This document shows, piece by piece, positions 25,551 through 35,170 of a stretch of 64,000 nt of DNA; the stretch's first letter is position 1; every line of letters starts with the position of its first letter. Origin of the DNA: Leptospira sp. GIMC2001 (GTDB lineage: Bacteria > Spirochaetota > Leptospiria > Leptospirales > Leptospiraceae). The position numbers and the translations under genes are program-made. Below the pieces are notes generated by a model. It saw nothing but the letters and a program-made list of their open reading frames with translations, searched no databases and was not told the origin of the DNA. Where the stretch lies: positions 2,473,559 through 2,537,558 of the forward strand of contig NZ_CP115468.1 of the NCBI RefSeq assembly GCF_028462125.1, read 5' to 3'.

Positions 25551-26185
25551 TGCTCGAATATATCCTTAAGCTCAAGAAGATCCATATCCACAAGAGTTCC
25601 GAGAAATCCATAACATTTATCAGCATATTCTAATCTTCCTTCACGAACGAGCATCTCAGTAAGAATATGTTTTAAAGCAATCAAATACTTCACATCACCT
25701 GCTGCGTATTCCAATTGTTCTTTGCTCAGAATTTTTTTGCCCCAGTCGGAGGATTGTTTGCCTTTATCCATCGATTCATCAAAAAATTCTTTAACCAATT
25801 CTTTGAGTCCGTGCTTGTCAGTATATGTTCGCGCTAGTTTACTCGCAATTTTTGTACAAAAAACAGGATTGACTGATATACCTAAACGCGCTTTCAGAAA
25901 GGTTAAATCCATACGTCCAAAGTGGAAAATTTTAATTATAGATTTTTTTTCAAATAATAACTGAATATTTGGAGCTTGAGTCTGACCTGGTAAAATTTGG
26001 ACAAGAGAAGCTTTATTCTTAGAATCGCATATCTGAATTACACACAATCGATCTCGCCTTGGATTGAGTCCCATCATTTCACAATCAACAGCAAGATGGT
26101 CATCTTTTTCATATTCTTTTGTGATTTCTTCAGATAAATCTCCTTGAAATACGAGAGGACGGATGGAGGATTGTTTTTGACTCAT
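25547..26185 (-). CDS. RNase D-like DEDDy 3'-5' exonuclease
   Basis: 212 residues. The three exonuclease motifs are visible: AVDCEMMGL (Asp, Glu), FHFGRMDLTFL (Asp) and YAAGDVKYLIAL (Tyr, Asp). The HRDC domain of full-length RNase D is absent, so it is the short form found in many bacteria. Likely trims RNA 3' ends; a DNA substrate cannot be excluded, given its coupling to radA by a four-base overlap. Confidence 0.88.
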   Translation of the reverse strand: MSQKQSSIRPLVFQGDLSEEITKEYEKDDHLAVDCEMMGLNPRRDRLCVIQICDSKNKASLVQILPGQTQAPNIQLLFEKKSIIKIFHFGRMDLTFLKARLGISVNPVFCTKIASKLARTYTDKHGLKELVKEFFDESMDKGKQSSDWGKKILSKEQLEYAAGDVKYLIALKHILTEMLVREGRLEYADKCYGFLGTLVDMDLLELKDIFEH

Positions 26186-26235
26186 AGAGGATAGTTTTTT
26201 TACTGTAATAGAGGTTTCAATTCAAAATTATCGCC

Positions 26236-28146
26236 ATGGAACGCACAACTATCTTTCAATATAGAGTATTCGACGAAGAAACCAATTCTTCCATAGCAGA
26301 TCTCATAGAAACTTCTTCTTTGAGTGAATGTGGCAATTTTAAAGGCAAAATTTCCATCACAAAAAAAGGCAATTCTCGAACATACAAGCCTATAATCCAG
26401 TGGGCTGATACAACTCGTCCGCAAGTTGGATTTCATCTAAAAACTATAACAATTGCTATGGATGATATGATTCAAGACGGTAACGGGTTCAAAATTTTCC
26501 AACATGGATATCAATCCTGGAGCTTGTCAACAAGTTATAATCCCAATGAAAAGGATGTTTCTCCGAAGATTGAATTTTTGCGATATAGTCAAGAAAATAT
26601 TTACTCAGATCACAGCGGAGAAGAAGGAGATTTTCTCTCAGAAAGTTTTATATGCCTTTATTCGAAAGAGTTAGATTCCGGAATCATCTGTGGCCTATTA
26701 GTTGGTTCAGATCCTGGAGTTAGATTCCATTCTGCAGTGGATGAAAACGGTAAAATTTTGGAAATTTCTTGCATATTAGATTTTCATTGCTCGCTAGATG
26801 TCAAAACCAACGGCAAACTTCCACTTCCCGAACTCACAGGAATATCTTTTAGTGGATCTCCAGAGAAAGCCATTGCAAATTATATAGATAGCTATGCAAA
26901 AAATACCGAGATTCCAATCCTTGCAAAAAAAGTTCCGACTGGTTGGTGCTCTTGGTATTACTACTATACTGATATTACAGAGAAAATTATTTTAGATAAC
27001 CTAAAGGATATTAAAGATAAAAATATCCCAATTCAATTCTTTCAAGTAGATGATGGTTATCAAAGAACAATTGGTGATTGGCTTACGACCAACGAGAAAT
27101 TTCCTGCTGGAATGAAAATCATCGCCGATGAAATCAAAAGAGAAGGATATCAACCAGGGATCTGGCTTGCTCCCTTTTTAGTTAGAAAAGAATCAGAATT
27201 TTATAACAAATATCCTGAAGCCGTTTTGAAAGATGAAAATGGCGATCCGGTTCCTGCGTTATGGAATCCTTTATGGGGCAAAGACTATACGTATTGTTTG
27301 GACCTAACCCATCCTAAGTCATTGGAATTTCTAACACAAGTTTTCAAAACGATAACCAAGGATTGGGGCTATCCTTACTTGAAGCTGGACTTTTTGTACG
27401 CTGGACTTTTGCCAGGAGTTGTATACAATCCGAACATCACTCCACAAGCAAGATACCAAAATGCGCTAAAATTGATTCGCAAAGTTGTCGGTAAAGATAC
27501 ATTTTTATTAGGTTGTGGTGCGCCGATTTTTCCATCGGTTGGATATTTCCAAGGTATGCGAATCAGCTGTGATGTTGCCCCTTTCTGGCGTGCAGAGCTG
27601 AAACGACGATTGGTTCGTGACAAGAATGCATTGTGTACGGAAAAAGCTCTAATCAATGATCTTACTCGGGCATCTATGCATAGAAAATTTTGGTTCAATG
27701 ATCCCGATTGTCTCGTAGTTCGAAAGAAAAAAAATAGCATGAACTACAACCAAACATTGATTATGGCTTCAGTCATGGCTGTTTCCGGAGGAATGCTACT
27801 CGTAAGCGACGACATGACTAAACTCGAACCAGAGAGATTGGAAATGCTTAAGAAAACATTAGAACTTTCGAAACTTTGCCAAGCTAAAACTCCATTGCCG
27901 ATTGGAATTTTTGAAGGTCAATTTCCAGAGGGACTTTGGAATCCTGCAGGTTATCTAGGTGTCTGGAATCCAACAGACAAATCTAAGACAATTAAAATGA
28001 AGACTCCTGTAGCTATTCGAAATACAGAATGGATTGATTATTGGACAGGAAATAAAGAAATTTCAGTTCAATATGATAATGACAGCCAAATTCTAGAGAT
28101 AGAATTGCCAGCTTACGGTTCTAGGGTTTTTTCGATCGAATCGTAA
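26236..28146 (+). CDS. GH36-family alpha-galactosidase
   Basis: 636 residues. Family 36 landmarks: WCSWYYYYTDIT, FQVDDGYQRTIGDW, the nucleophile region YLKLDFLYA (Asp) and the acid/base region RISCDVAPFW (Asp). The N-terminal beta-sandwich (about 1-230) and a small C-terminal sheet domain complete the fold. There is no signal peptide, so it should act in the cytoplasm on imported alpha-galactosides. No sugar transporter lies next to it. It starts divergently from the exonuclease gene, about 50 bases apart. Confidence 0.9.
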   Translation: MERTTIFQYRVFDEETNSSIADLIETSSLSECGNFKGKISITKKGNSRTYKPIIQWADTTRPQVGFHLKTITIAMDDMIQDGNGFKIFQHGYQSWSLSTSYNPNEKDVSPKIEFLRYSQENIYSDHSGEEGDFLSESFICLYSKELDSGIICGLLVGSDPGVRFHSAVDENGKILEISCILDFHCSLDVKTNGKLPLPELTGISFSGSPEKAIANYIDSYAKNTEIPILAKKVPTGWCSWYYYYTDITEKIILDNLKDIKDKNIPIQFFQVDDGYQRTIGDWLTTNEKFPAGMKIIADEIKREGYQPGIWLAPFLVRKESEFYNKYPEAVLKDENGDPVPALWNPLWGKDYTYCLDLTHPKSLEFLTQVFKTITKDWGYPYLKLDFLYAGLLPGVVYNPNITPQARYQNALKLIRKVVGKDTFLLGCGAPIFPSVGYFQGMRISCDVAPFWRAELKRRLVRDKNALCTEKALINDLTRASMHRKFWFNDPDCLVVRKKKNSMNYNQTLIMASVMAVSGGMLLVSDDMTKLEPERLEMLKKTLELSKLCQAKTPLPIGIFEGQFPEGLWNPAGYLGVWNPTDKSKTIKMKTPVAIRNTEWIDYWTGNKEISVQYDNDSQILEIELPAYGSRVFSIES

Positions 28147-28204
28147 AAAAGATTTGACCGACAGTTAAACTTTTCTAGATTTTTAAGGTATCTTAGGAGC
28201 GATC

Positions 28205-28663
28205 ATGAATAAAAATTTTCCAGCCATCCTTGGTTGCATTCTTGCAATTACACTACTAGGTAATTGTGCGGCTGCATCAACTTCCATATCTCAAGCAGCA
28301 GACTCTGTGAGTGGATCTGTAAGTACAGCAATTGGATCTATATCTAAGTCTGTCTCTTCTGTAAGTAAATCATCTTCTGATAAAGCAGCAGATTCTGAAT
28401 CTTACAAGAAAGATGTTAGAACTCTCATTGCACTGTATTCGCAAGATGAAGAGAGAACGGCTCATATCGAAAAAGACATCAATCGTATCGCAAGACGAAA
28501 TGGGATTCTCAACTGGAGAGAACATAGATCAACTTACGTTGCAATTGGAGCGGGACTTCGCGAAGCGGGATATGCAAGAAATCATGTAGTGGACATTGCA
28601 AATCAATCTTGTGCGGGCAAGCCAAGCATTCAAGAAGCAATTCTCGAAGGTTTTGAATTATAG
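28205..28663 (+). CDS. Ser-rich putative lipoprotein
   Basis: 152 residues. A good ribosome site (TTAGGAGC) precedes the ATG. The signal peptide ends in LLGNC (lipobox, Cys at about 21), then a Ser/Ala-rich linker (about 25-68) leads to a compact helical domain (VRTLIALYSQDEERTAHIEK to the C terminus) with one Cys near the end. No family recognised; a spirochaetal conserved lipoprotein is likely. Confidence 0.65.
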   Translation: MNKNFPAILGCILAITLLGNCAAASTSISQAADSVSGSVSTAIGSISKSVSSVSKSSSDKAADSESYKKDVRTLIALYSQDEERTAHIEKDINRIARRNGILNWREHRSTYVAIGAGLREAGYARNHVVDIANQSCAGKPSIQEAILEGFEL

Positions 28664-28675
28664 AAACTATTTATT

Positions 28676-28703
28676 GATATTGGGAAATATTTTTCCCAAT
28701 ATC
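28676..28703. terminator. Perfect 12-bp hairpin after the lipoprotein gene
   Basis: GATATTGGGAAA and TTTCCCAATATC pair perfectly around a four-base loop TATT, 12 bases after the stop codon. No run of T follows, so it may terminate weakly or mark the mRNA end. Confidence 0.55.
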
Positions 28704-28734
28704 AGTGATTTATAATCTTTGATTGTGATTCACT

Positions 28735-30606
28735 TTGTCTCGTAAACCATCATTCTTCTCCATTCTGTTCTTTTATTTCCTGATCTTCATTTCTTCTGCA
28801 GTATTCTCCCAAGACAAAAAGATTTCATTTCTCTATATTGATGCGAACTCGGGTCAATCCAGTGGTGGTCATACTGCTCTAAAAATCGGCGACTATGTTT
28901 ATCATTTTCAATACTACCCAGATAAAATATTTCACATTGTCCGAGAGAGTTGGTTTGATTTTCGCTTTAGTTACAATATTCAAGAAAATCGGACAATCAT
29001 TGTCTCAGATTTGAAATTAAAAAAATCCGATATGAATAAAATCGAAACCGGATTCGATCGATTATTTCTAATTCAAGAAAAGCATTTTGAAAATTTAAAA
29101 TATTTACAAGCAAACAAAGATATATTCGCTAAATATTTATCTGGAAAAATAAATACCTACCCCATTGAAGGAATTGGTTATTTCTCCCAGAATTCCAAAC
29201 CATCCAAAAATCACCTAATCAATATTATTCGCAGTAAAATCAATAATTTTGATCCAGAAAGAGAAAAATCCAAAATAGTTGAACAAATCCAGAATCTAAA
29301 ATATAAGAGCAATATCCATAAAGATCAATCAATCAATTCTTCAACCTATACAACATTTCAAGATTTCTATTCTGAGACTTATACAGACCTCGTTCAAAAA
29401 TATGTATTTTATGACGCTATAGAAAATAATCATAAACTAAAACCTCTAGAGTCTTTCTCGCTCCATTCAGAATTTATCAACCCGATCTCTGACCAAGAAA
29501 GAATCAAATTGCAAAACCTAAGCAAGAACCTTGAATTGAAATTGATCGAACAGATCTCGGACAATGAGGAATCCAATCATTGGGGTCTACTCGGATGTCA
29601 GATTTTGGTTTTCTATCTGAGTCTTGAGGCGAGTCTAGAGAGCGGATACTTTCATTTCCCGGATAGTTTTCCTCATCAATCCGAGAAGATCATCTGGAAT
29701 AGAGCAAGAAATATTGACAAATTGAAAGACGAAACTCTACTTTTATTCAATCGATATAGAAATAAATATCTAGAAAGCGAGAATCCCCTAACGATTGAAC
29801 AATTCATCGATCTTACCGATGCAGCCAATCGCTACAATGAAATTCAAAACGCAGTGCAATTCGATCGTCCTATAAGAAATTTCCCAATCAAAACCATGCC
29901 CAATAAAAGAGGAATTGCAGCTAATTTACCTAATTTCTATATTCCTCAACCTGAATTAGCAGAATCGAATAAACAAGCAACTATAGAATATGATCATTAT
30001 CTAATTCAATTACAGAAAATCTATCCATACCATTTAATCTTCCAAAATTGCACTTCAGAAATTTTTAGATCAATAGATGAATTCTATAACCAAGAAAGTA
30101 TAAAAATTACCCAAGCTCTTGGTAAGCAAATCAATCCCAATGCATCTCTCTCGTTCGTTCCCTTCTACGCAAACTACGATGTTCAAAACAACTATTTTAT
30201 CGAATCACAAAAAATTATCCTTTCATACCGCAGACAACTAATAAGAGATATGCGAAAATCACAAAATTCAGGATTGGTGTTTCTTCGAGAAAATTTTACT
30301 CCGACTTCAACGATCTACAATTTCAACGAAGAGGATGATTGGTTTCTACTATTTACTGATGAGAATGTATTTTTCCGTCCTATATTCGGAGCGACAAATC
30401 TTATAACAGGATTGTCTCAATTACTGATAGGCGTTCCCATGGCAATAGATGATAGTGGAGACACTTTCAAAAAGGGATGGAATGGTATTTTTTTTAGCAT
30501 GCCAGAGATGTTTTTTTTCAATATACGAAAAGGCAGTTTTTATAACATAACTACAATGGATCTCGATCCAGAATTTCCAAATGAAACATACAAGGATTCC
30601 AATTGA
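28735..30606 (+). CDS. Exported DUF4105-like protein
   Basis: 623 residues from TTG, the first possible start after an in-frame stop; the signal peptide (about 5-25, ending in VFSQ) begins right there. Near the N terminus a GGHTALKIGDYVYHF segment, and at about 438 the NCTSEIF motif (an NCTxxxxR-like signature) match the DUF4105/Lnb-type periplasmic family, papain-like in fold. The middle is helical and charged. The Cys439 and the early His could form a catalytic pair; this is inference. It is followed one base later by a membrane-protein gene. Confidence 0.65.
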   Translation: MSRKPSFFSILFFYFLIFISSAVFSQDKKISFLYIDANSGQSSGGHTALKIGDYVYHFQYYPDKIFHIVRESWFDFRFSYNIQENRTIIVSDLKLKKSDMNKIETGFDRLFLIQEKHFENLKYLQANKDIFAKYLSGKINTYPIEGIGYFSQNSKPSKNHLINIIRSKINNFDPEREKSKIVEQIQNLKYKSNIHKDQSINSSTYTTFQDFYSETYTDLVQKYVFYDAIENNHKLKPLESFSLHSEFINPISDQERIKLQNLSKNLELKLIEQISDNEESNHWGLLGCQILVFYLSLEASLESGYFHFPDSFPHQSEKIIWNRARNIDKLKDETLLLFNRYRNKYLESENPLTIEQFIDLTDAANRYNEIQNAVQFDRPIRNFPIKTMPNKRGIAANLPNFYIPQPELAESNKQATIEYDHYLIQLQKIYPYHLIFQNCTSEIFRSIDEFYNQESIKITQALGKQINPNASLSFVPFYANYDVQNNYFIESQKIILSYRRQLIRDMRKSQNSGLVFLRENFTPTSTIYNFNEEDDWFLLFTDENVFFRPIFGATNLITGLSQLLIGVPMAIDDSGDTFKKGWNGIFFSMPEMFFFNIRKGSFYNITTMDLDPEFPNETYKDSN

Positions 30607-30607
30607 A

Positions 30608-32191
30608 ATGAAAGAAATTATTTTTCTATTATTCCCTTTTATTATAAATATTATTCTATTATTTTTTTCCAATTATTGGGGATACGAGACCAATAGAAGT
30701 TATGTTTTATATGGTTCTTTCATTGGATTCTTGGGCACTCTATTCTTTTTCCAGTTTCGCAATCGACTCAGTTTTCTTGATTCCAATTTGCTTTTTTTGA
30801 AGTATGCGCCTTGGATTTTTGGAGTTCAATTTATTCTATTTATCATTTATAATATCTGTAATCTAAATTATGGAGACGGGATTATACTTTTTGAAAATGT
30901 TTTTTTAGAAGGATCCATATTTGGATATCAATCAACAATTGATGAACTTTTAGAAGCATTCGTTCACTCCAAATTGTTTATAACATTTGGAGGAGATCCA
31001 AGATTCTATTATAGAATCACGAGTACAATTTGCGGATTTCTTTATTTAATTTTTGTAACGTTCCAGCTTCATCGTAATTCAAGCAGTCTAGTAGATAGTA
31101 TTTTCTGGCTAAGTCCTGGTGGACTTCTGCTATTTTATGGCTATGGAGAAAATTATTCTATAGTCTCAATAATTCTATTCCTAACTTTAATGATTGGTAT
31201 CTATTTCATTCAACGTGGCAAGTCCGATTATTCCATATATATATTGGCTTTCCTCGCAACCATTGGAGCTCTATTCCATCTCGTGTATGGATTTATGGCA
31301 ATTGCGCTGATCTACTTCGCTATCATTCAATCTACTTCTGGTAAATTATTAAAGAATGCTGTTGTCTCATGTATGATTGCAGGATTATTTATAATTCCAA
31401 CATTTAGCTATTTTCTTTTCTTTGCCGATGCAACAATACACGCAAGCCAGACTCACGCACTGACCATGCCGATATATCCTTGGAGGAGAATGATTTCCAT
31501 GAATCATCTCAAAGATATAATGGGAGTTATATGGTTCACTAGTTGCGCTCCTGTTTTAGCAATTCTCTATTGTAGAATTTTTCATTCGAATAAATTGAAT
31601 GATTTTTTCGAAAAACCTGAGATTCGATTCATACTTCTTGCCATACTAGGATTTTTTATTCAAGCTTTTACAATCAATCCTATGCTTGGCTTTCCAACAG
31701 ATTGGGATTTGATGAGTTTTTATTGGATACCTTTGACGATGCTCGCATATTATACGATGCGAGAAATTGGACAAAGTAGAATTCTGCTTTTACCAATCAT
31801 AATCTTTTGCTTAGGATTCCAAATCAACACAGCAAAAAGTCTACATAATAATCCAGAAAAATTGGAAGTAGATTATAAACTTACGATGGAGATAGCAAAC
31901 GATTATGTTGCTCTAAAAAAAGATAATTATAAAAATATATCACAAAAAAAGCGGAAATTATTTCTAAAGCTAGATCATTTTATATTCAAATCCATATCGA
32001 TCCTTAAAAAGTCAAACTCCCCTAAAGCAAAAGCTTTAACTTTAGAACTAAAGAATTTCGAAAAGGAATTAGAACTCAGAACATTCGCAGATGAAAAAGT
32101 TTATGACAAAGAATGGATTCGAGATTATATCACTAGACTCACAGATTTTCATCATAAGTTCTTAGAATTTAAAAATTCGGTTGATGGATAG
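30608..32191 (+). CDS. Multi-pass membrane protein, possible GT-C-type transferase
   Basis: 527 residues from the ATG at 30608; an in-frame ATG at 30581 lies inside the previous gene and lacks a ribosome site. About eleven membrane helices, then a charged cytoplasmic tail (about 430-527). The pattern of helices with the loops GYGENYSIV and GFPTDWDLMSFYW is like that of GT-C glycosyltransferases, but no decisive motif is seen. It follows the DUF4105-like gene with a one-base gap, suggesting they work together. Confidence 0.6.
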   Translation: MKEIIFLLFPFIINIILLFFSNYWGYETNRSYVLYGSFIGFLGTLFFFQFRNRLSFLDSNLLFLKYAPWIFGVQFILFIIYNICNLNYGDGIILFENVFLEGSIFGYQSTIDELLEAFVHSKLFITFGGDPRFYYRITSTICGFLYLIFVTFQLHRNSSSLVDSIFWLSPGGLLLFYGYGENYSIVSIILFLTLMIGIYFIQRGKSDYSIYILAFLATIGALFHLVYGFMAIALIYFAIIQSTSGKLLKNAVVSCMIAGLFIIPTFSYFLFFADATIHASQTHALTMPIYPWRRMISMNHLKDIMGVIWFTSCAPVLAILYCRIFHSNKLNDFFEKPEIRFILLAILGFFIQAFTINPMLGFPTDWDLMSFYWIPLTMLAYYTMREIGQSRILLLPIIIFCLGFQINTAKSLHNNPEKLEVDYKLTMEIANDYVALKKDNYKNISQKKRKLFLKLDHFIFKSISILKKSNSPKAKALTLELKNFEKELELRTFADEKVYDKEWIRDYITRLTDFHHKFLEFKNSVDG

Positions 32192-32220
32192 ATGAAAATT
32201 TATTTTACTTTTTGTATTTT

Positions 32221-33342
32221 TTAGAGTTCAATTAAAAGATAAGAAATATCATCTTGAAAGTGGGAATTTTCCCTTAATTCAATTGTATAGTCCTTTAGAA
32301 TATCCAACATCTGTTCAAATCTATTTTTTGAATTGAGGTGGATATTGTTCATTGAATCAAGTAAAGGACTTTGTAGAGTATTGATCAGACCGTCACTATA
32401 CAAGAACAAAAGATCTCCCTTCTCATAACCGATTTGATGAGTATGGAATTCAATATCTTCCATAATTCCCAATAAATGCCCAGATCTTTCACTGAGCAGT
32501 TGGTATTCAGAACGATCTGCTTTATAAAAGATTGGAAAAGGATGACCACCACGACTGTATATGATTTGTTTTTTTTCGCGATCGATTAGAATAATTACAG
32601 CAGTCATACTATGAGTTCCAATCTCGAAGCACAATTCATAGTTCATTTTTTGCAGATATACAGCTGGACTAGTTTCGTTTGTATTGGAAATTTCTTTAAC
32701 TAGATTACTCATGAGTAGTGCAATCAGTCCAGATGTCACACCATGGTCCTCTATATCGCCCATTACAACTAGAGTTTTATTCTCATCAATATTTAAGATC
32801 TGGAAATAATCTCCGGAAACATACATCGCAGGATTCACTTCTGCAAACATTCTGTGTGAGAGGTTCTTGGGCATAGATAAGATCTTGGATTGAATTTTGG
32901 ATGCCAATCTCAGATCTCTCAATATTGATTCGTCATTGATCTCTTTCTCTTTTAGAATATAATAGAATTCGAATGCGCGTGCAATGGCAGACTTTACAGA
33001 TTCTAGATTGAATGGTTTGAGAAGGAAATCAGTAGCTCGATTGTAGAGCGATGAGACAACCGTTTGAATCTCACGTTCTCCAGTCATCATGAGGACTTGG
33101 CTCATTGGATTTATCTCTTTAATCTGGGACAGTAAGTCAATTCCATTAAAATTAGGTAGATTGACATCGAGTAAAATAAGCGGACTTACTTCCCTTTTGA
33201 AGTATTCTAATCCTTGTTCTGGGTTTGTAAAAAAAACACAATAGTATCCAAGACTTTGTATGATTACTTCAAGAGTCTCGCAGATCGACTCATCATCATC
33301 GATTACAAGAATCTCTGGTTTAGGGAGATAGGATTCAGTCAT
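32221..33342 (-). CDS. Response regulator fused to a SpoIIE/PP2C phosphatase (RsbU-like)
   Basis: 373 residues: a receiver domain (about 10-125) with the acidic pair in VIDDDES, phospho-acceptor Asp59 (LILLDVNLP) and Lys in DFLLKPF; a short helix; and a PP2C domain from about 165 with GDYFQIL, VVMGDIEDHGVTSGL and a C-terminal YSDGLINTL and DDISYLLIEL. It would dephosphorylate an anti-sigma antagonist after phosphorylation by an unseen histidine kinase. It overlaps the upstream gene by four bases. Confidence 0.9.
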   Translation of the reverse strand: MTESYLPKPEILVIDDDESICETLEVIIQSLGYYCVFFTNPEQGLEYFKREVSPLILLDVNLPNFNGIDLLSQIKEINPMSQVLMMTGEREIQTVVSSLYNRATDFLLKPFNLESVKSAIARAFEFYYILKEKEINDESILRDLRLASKIQSKILSMPKNLSHRMFAEVNPAMYVSGDYFQILNIDENKTLVVMGDIEDHGVTSGLIALLMSNLVKEISNTNETSPAVYLQKMNYELCFEIGTHSMTAVIILIDREKKQIIYSRGGHPFPIFYKADRSEYQLLSERSGHLLGIMEDIEFHTHQIGYEKGDLLFLYSDGLINTLQSPLLDSMNNIHLNSKNRFEQMLDILKDYTIELRENSHFQDDISYLLIEL

Positions 33343-34160
33343 ATAGATGGCAAAAAGCTGAACAAACTGTTCTTTCTTACTTCAGTTACCTTTTTAAAAT
33401 AATCTTCGGTGAAGACGATCGATTCCAAATACGGATCGATAGCAGTTAACATTTCACCATGAAACCATTCAAATTCTAACCCTGTCTCTGACCATACTAA
33501 TTTTTTATTATGAATTGCATTGCTAACCTCTCTGACACGATGAGTTGCTGAAAGTTCAATCAATGCTCGAAATTGACCTTCCTTTATCGGGTCAATAAAT
33601 TTGAAATTATTTCTAAAAAGTACGGCATCATGAAAATATTCTGGAATATTAAAAACACCATGGGCACCAATTTTTTTGGTAAGTAATCGAATAAACTCAG
33701 TGATTTCTACAAAAATTGCAAGACCAGGATATTCTTGTCCATAAAACAATGGTTTTGAATAAGTTCCTGGAACAAAACGAATATTCTGTGTCAATAGCCA
33801 ATCAATATATACCATTTTGAAAACATCAGGATAGGCTTTCAAAGAAAAGTCAGAATATTTTAAACGAATATGAACTAAAACTTTACCTTCATTCGTTTTT
33901 ATGAATATTCGATTATCCAGTTCAGAAAGAACTTGTATTTCAATATTATAATCTGAATAGCCTCGATCTTTTAGCATATCGAGTAGACCAGAATCGTCCA
34001 TAAGATGAAAAATTTCTTGTTTGGTGAATTTGCCGAAAACCATTTCTTCTGGCAATAGCGATGTATTCAAATCTCGTGAAAGATCAACCATCTCAAGTGA
34101 GGATAGATCTAGCCATTCGCTTCCGTCAGATTTTTTATCAGATCCCGAAAAAATTCCCAT
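33339..34160 (-). CDS. Conserved-looking protein of unknown function
   Basis: 273 residues, no signal peptide or membrane segment. I recognise no family. It has a strand-rich centre (YNIEIQVLSELDNRIFIKT followed by GKVLVHIRLKYSDF), a helical middle and a FEWFHGEMLTAIDPYLES segment. It sits between the deacetylase-like gene, whose stop it directly follows (TAAATG), and the response regulator/phosphatase gene, which it overlaps by four bases, so it is very probably a partner in the same process. Confidence 0.65.
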   Translation of the reverse strand: MGIFSGSDKKSDGSEWLDLSSLEMVDLSRDLNTSLLPEEMVFGKFTKQEIFHLMDDSGLLDMLKDRGYSDYNIEIQVLSELDNRIFIKTNEGKVLVHIRLKYSDFSLKAYPDVFKMVYIDWLLTQNIRFVPGTYSKPLFYGQEYPGLAIFVEITEFIRLLTKKIGAHGVFNIPEYFHDAVLFRNNFKFIDPIKEGQFRALIELSATHRVREVSNAIHNKKLVWSETGLEFEWFHGEMLTAIDPYLESIVFTEDYFKKVTEVRKNSLFSFLPSI

Positions 34161-35075
34161 TTAGTCCTTACTACAGAAAACTTTAATTGAATTAAAATGT
34201 ATCTTTACTGTGTCCTCTGGATGGTTTGCATAACCACCTGCAGTTACAATCACGGTTGATACATTATGTTTGATTGAAAAATCACGAATTTTTGTATCCC
34301 TTGCAATCAGTCCATCTAGAGATAACTTCAATTCACCGAGTGAATCATCCATATAGGGATCAGCTCCCGCTAAATAGAAAATTATATCAGGAAGAAATTT
34401 GGATTCAATAATTGCCAAGGATTCATCCAAGACTCTTAGATACTCCTCATCACCCGTACCTGGTGCGAGAGCAATATCAAGATCAGAATCTTCTTTCTTC
34501 GGATAGATATTTCCTTGATGAATGGAAAAAGTAAAAACATCAGAATCATCTTGAAAGATAAAGGAATTGCCATTGCCTTGATGCAAATCCAGATCAGCTA
34601 TTAGAACTTTCTTACCAGGATTTTGTAGAAGAAATAATCTTGTTGCTATTGCAACATCATTGAGATAACAAAAACCTTCCGCATGATCCGGCATCGAATG
34701 ATGGTAGCCACCACCGAGATTAAAACAAAATTGAAACTCTGAAGTCTTCTCCATAGCTTCAACGGTACCGCCAACACCGTATAAGAACGATTCAACGATA
34801 CTACGAGATAAAGGTAATTCAGAATTCATCGTTCGAAAGCTATGCTCATAAGAAAATAAATCATCCAAATATTCTGGTCTATGAACAAGTTCGAGATCTT
34901 CCATTTTCGCTCGTTCTGGAGCTAATATTTGAATATTTTTTAGGATAGGATCTTTACGTATCCAATCATAGATATAGGAATATTTTTGCGCGGGAAAAAC
35001 ATGTCGCCCAAGATCCAAATTATAATACGGACTGTAAAATAAGACAGCATTCGATTTTTTCACAATTGTGTACAT
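34161..35075 (-). CDS. Histone-deacetylase-family hydrolase
   Basis: 304 residues. The class II HDAC/AcuC/acetylpolyamine amidohydrolase fold is clear: GGGYHHSMPDHAEGFCYLND (active-site His pair), VLIADLDLHQGNGN (metal Asp and His), FSIHQGNIYP and LAGADPYMDDSLG (metal Asp). It deacetylates a protein lysine, polyamine or other N-acetyl compound. It begins a three-gene minus-strand operon with the unknown protein and the RsbU-like phosphatase and is divergent from pyk. Confidence 0.92.
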   Translation of the reverse strand: MYTIVKKSNAVLFYSPYYNLDLGRHVFPAQKYSYIYDWIRKDPILKNIQILAPERAKMEDLELVHRPEYLDDLFSYEHSFRTMNSELPLSRSIVESFLYGVGGTVEAMEKTSEFQFCFNLGGGYHHSMPDHAEGFCYLNDVAIATRLFLLQNPGKKVLIADLDLHQGNGNSFIFQDDSDVFTFSIHQGNIYPKKEDSDLDIALAPGTGDEEYLRVLDESLAIIESKFLPDIIFYLAGADPYMDDSLGELKLSLDGLIARDTKIRDFSIKHNVSTVIVTAGGYANHPEDTVKIHFNSIKVFCSKD

Positions 35076-35170
35076 CTTTTGACAAATTTATATCGTTGCA
35101 ATTAAAAAACTGACATCATTCTCTTATGTCTGTCCCAAAAGATTCTTGCCAAATGTGAATCACTCCGTAA

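Noticed and set aside
26236..28146. Polysaccharide utilisation locus around the alpha-galactosidase
   Set aside because: No sugar transporter, SusC/D-like or regulator gene lies next to it; the neighbours are radA, an exonuclease and lipoproteins.
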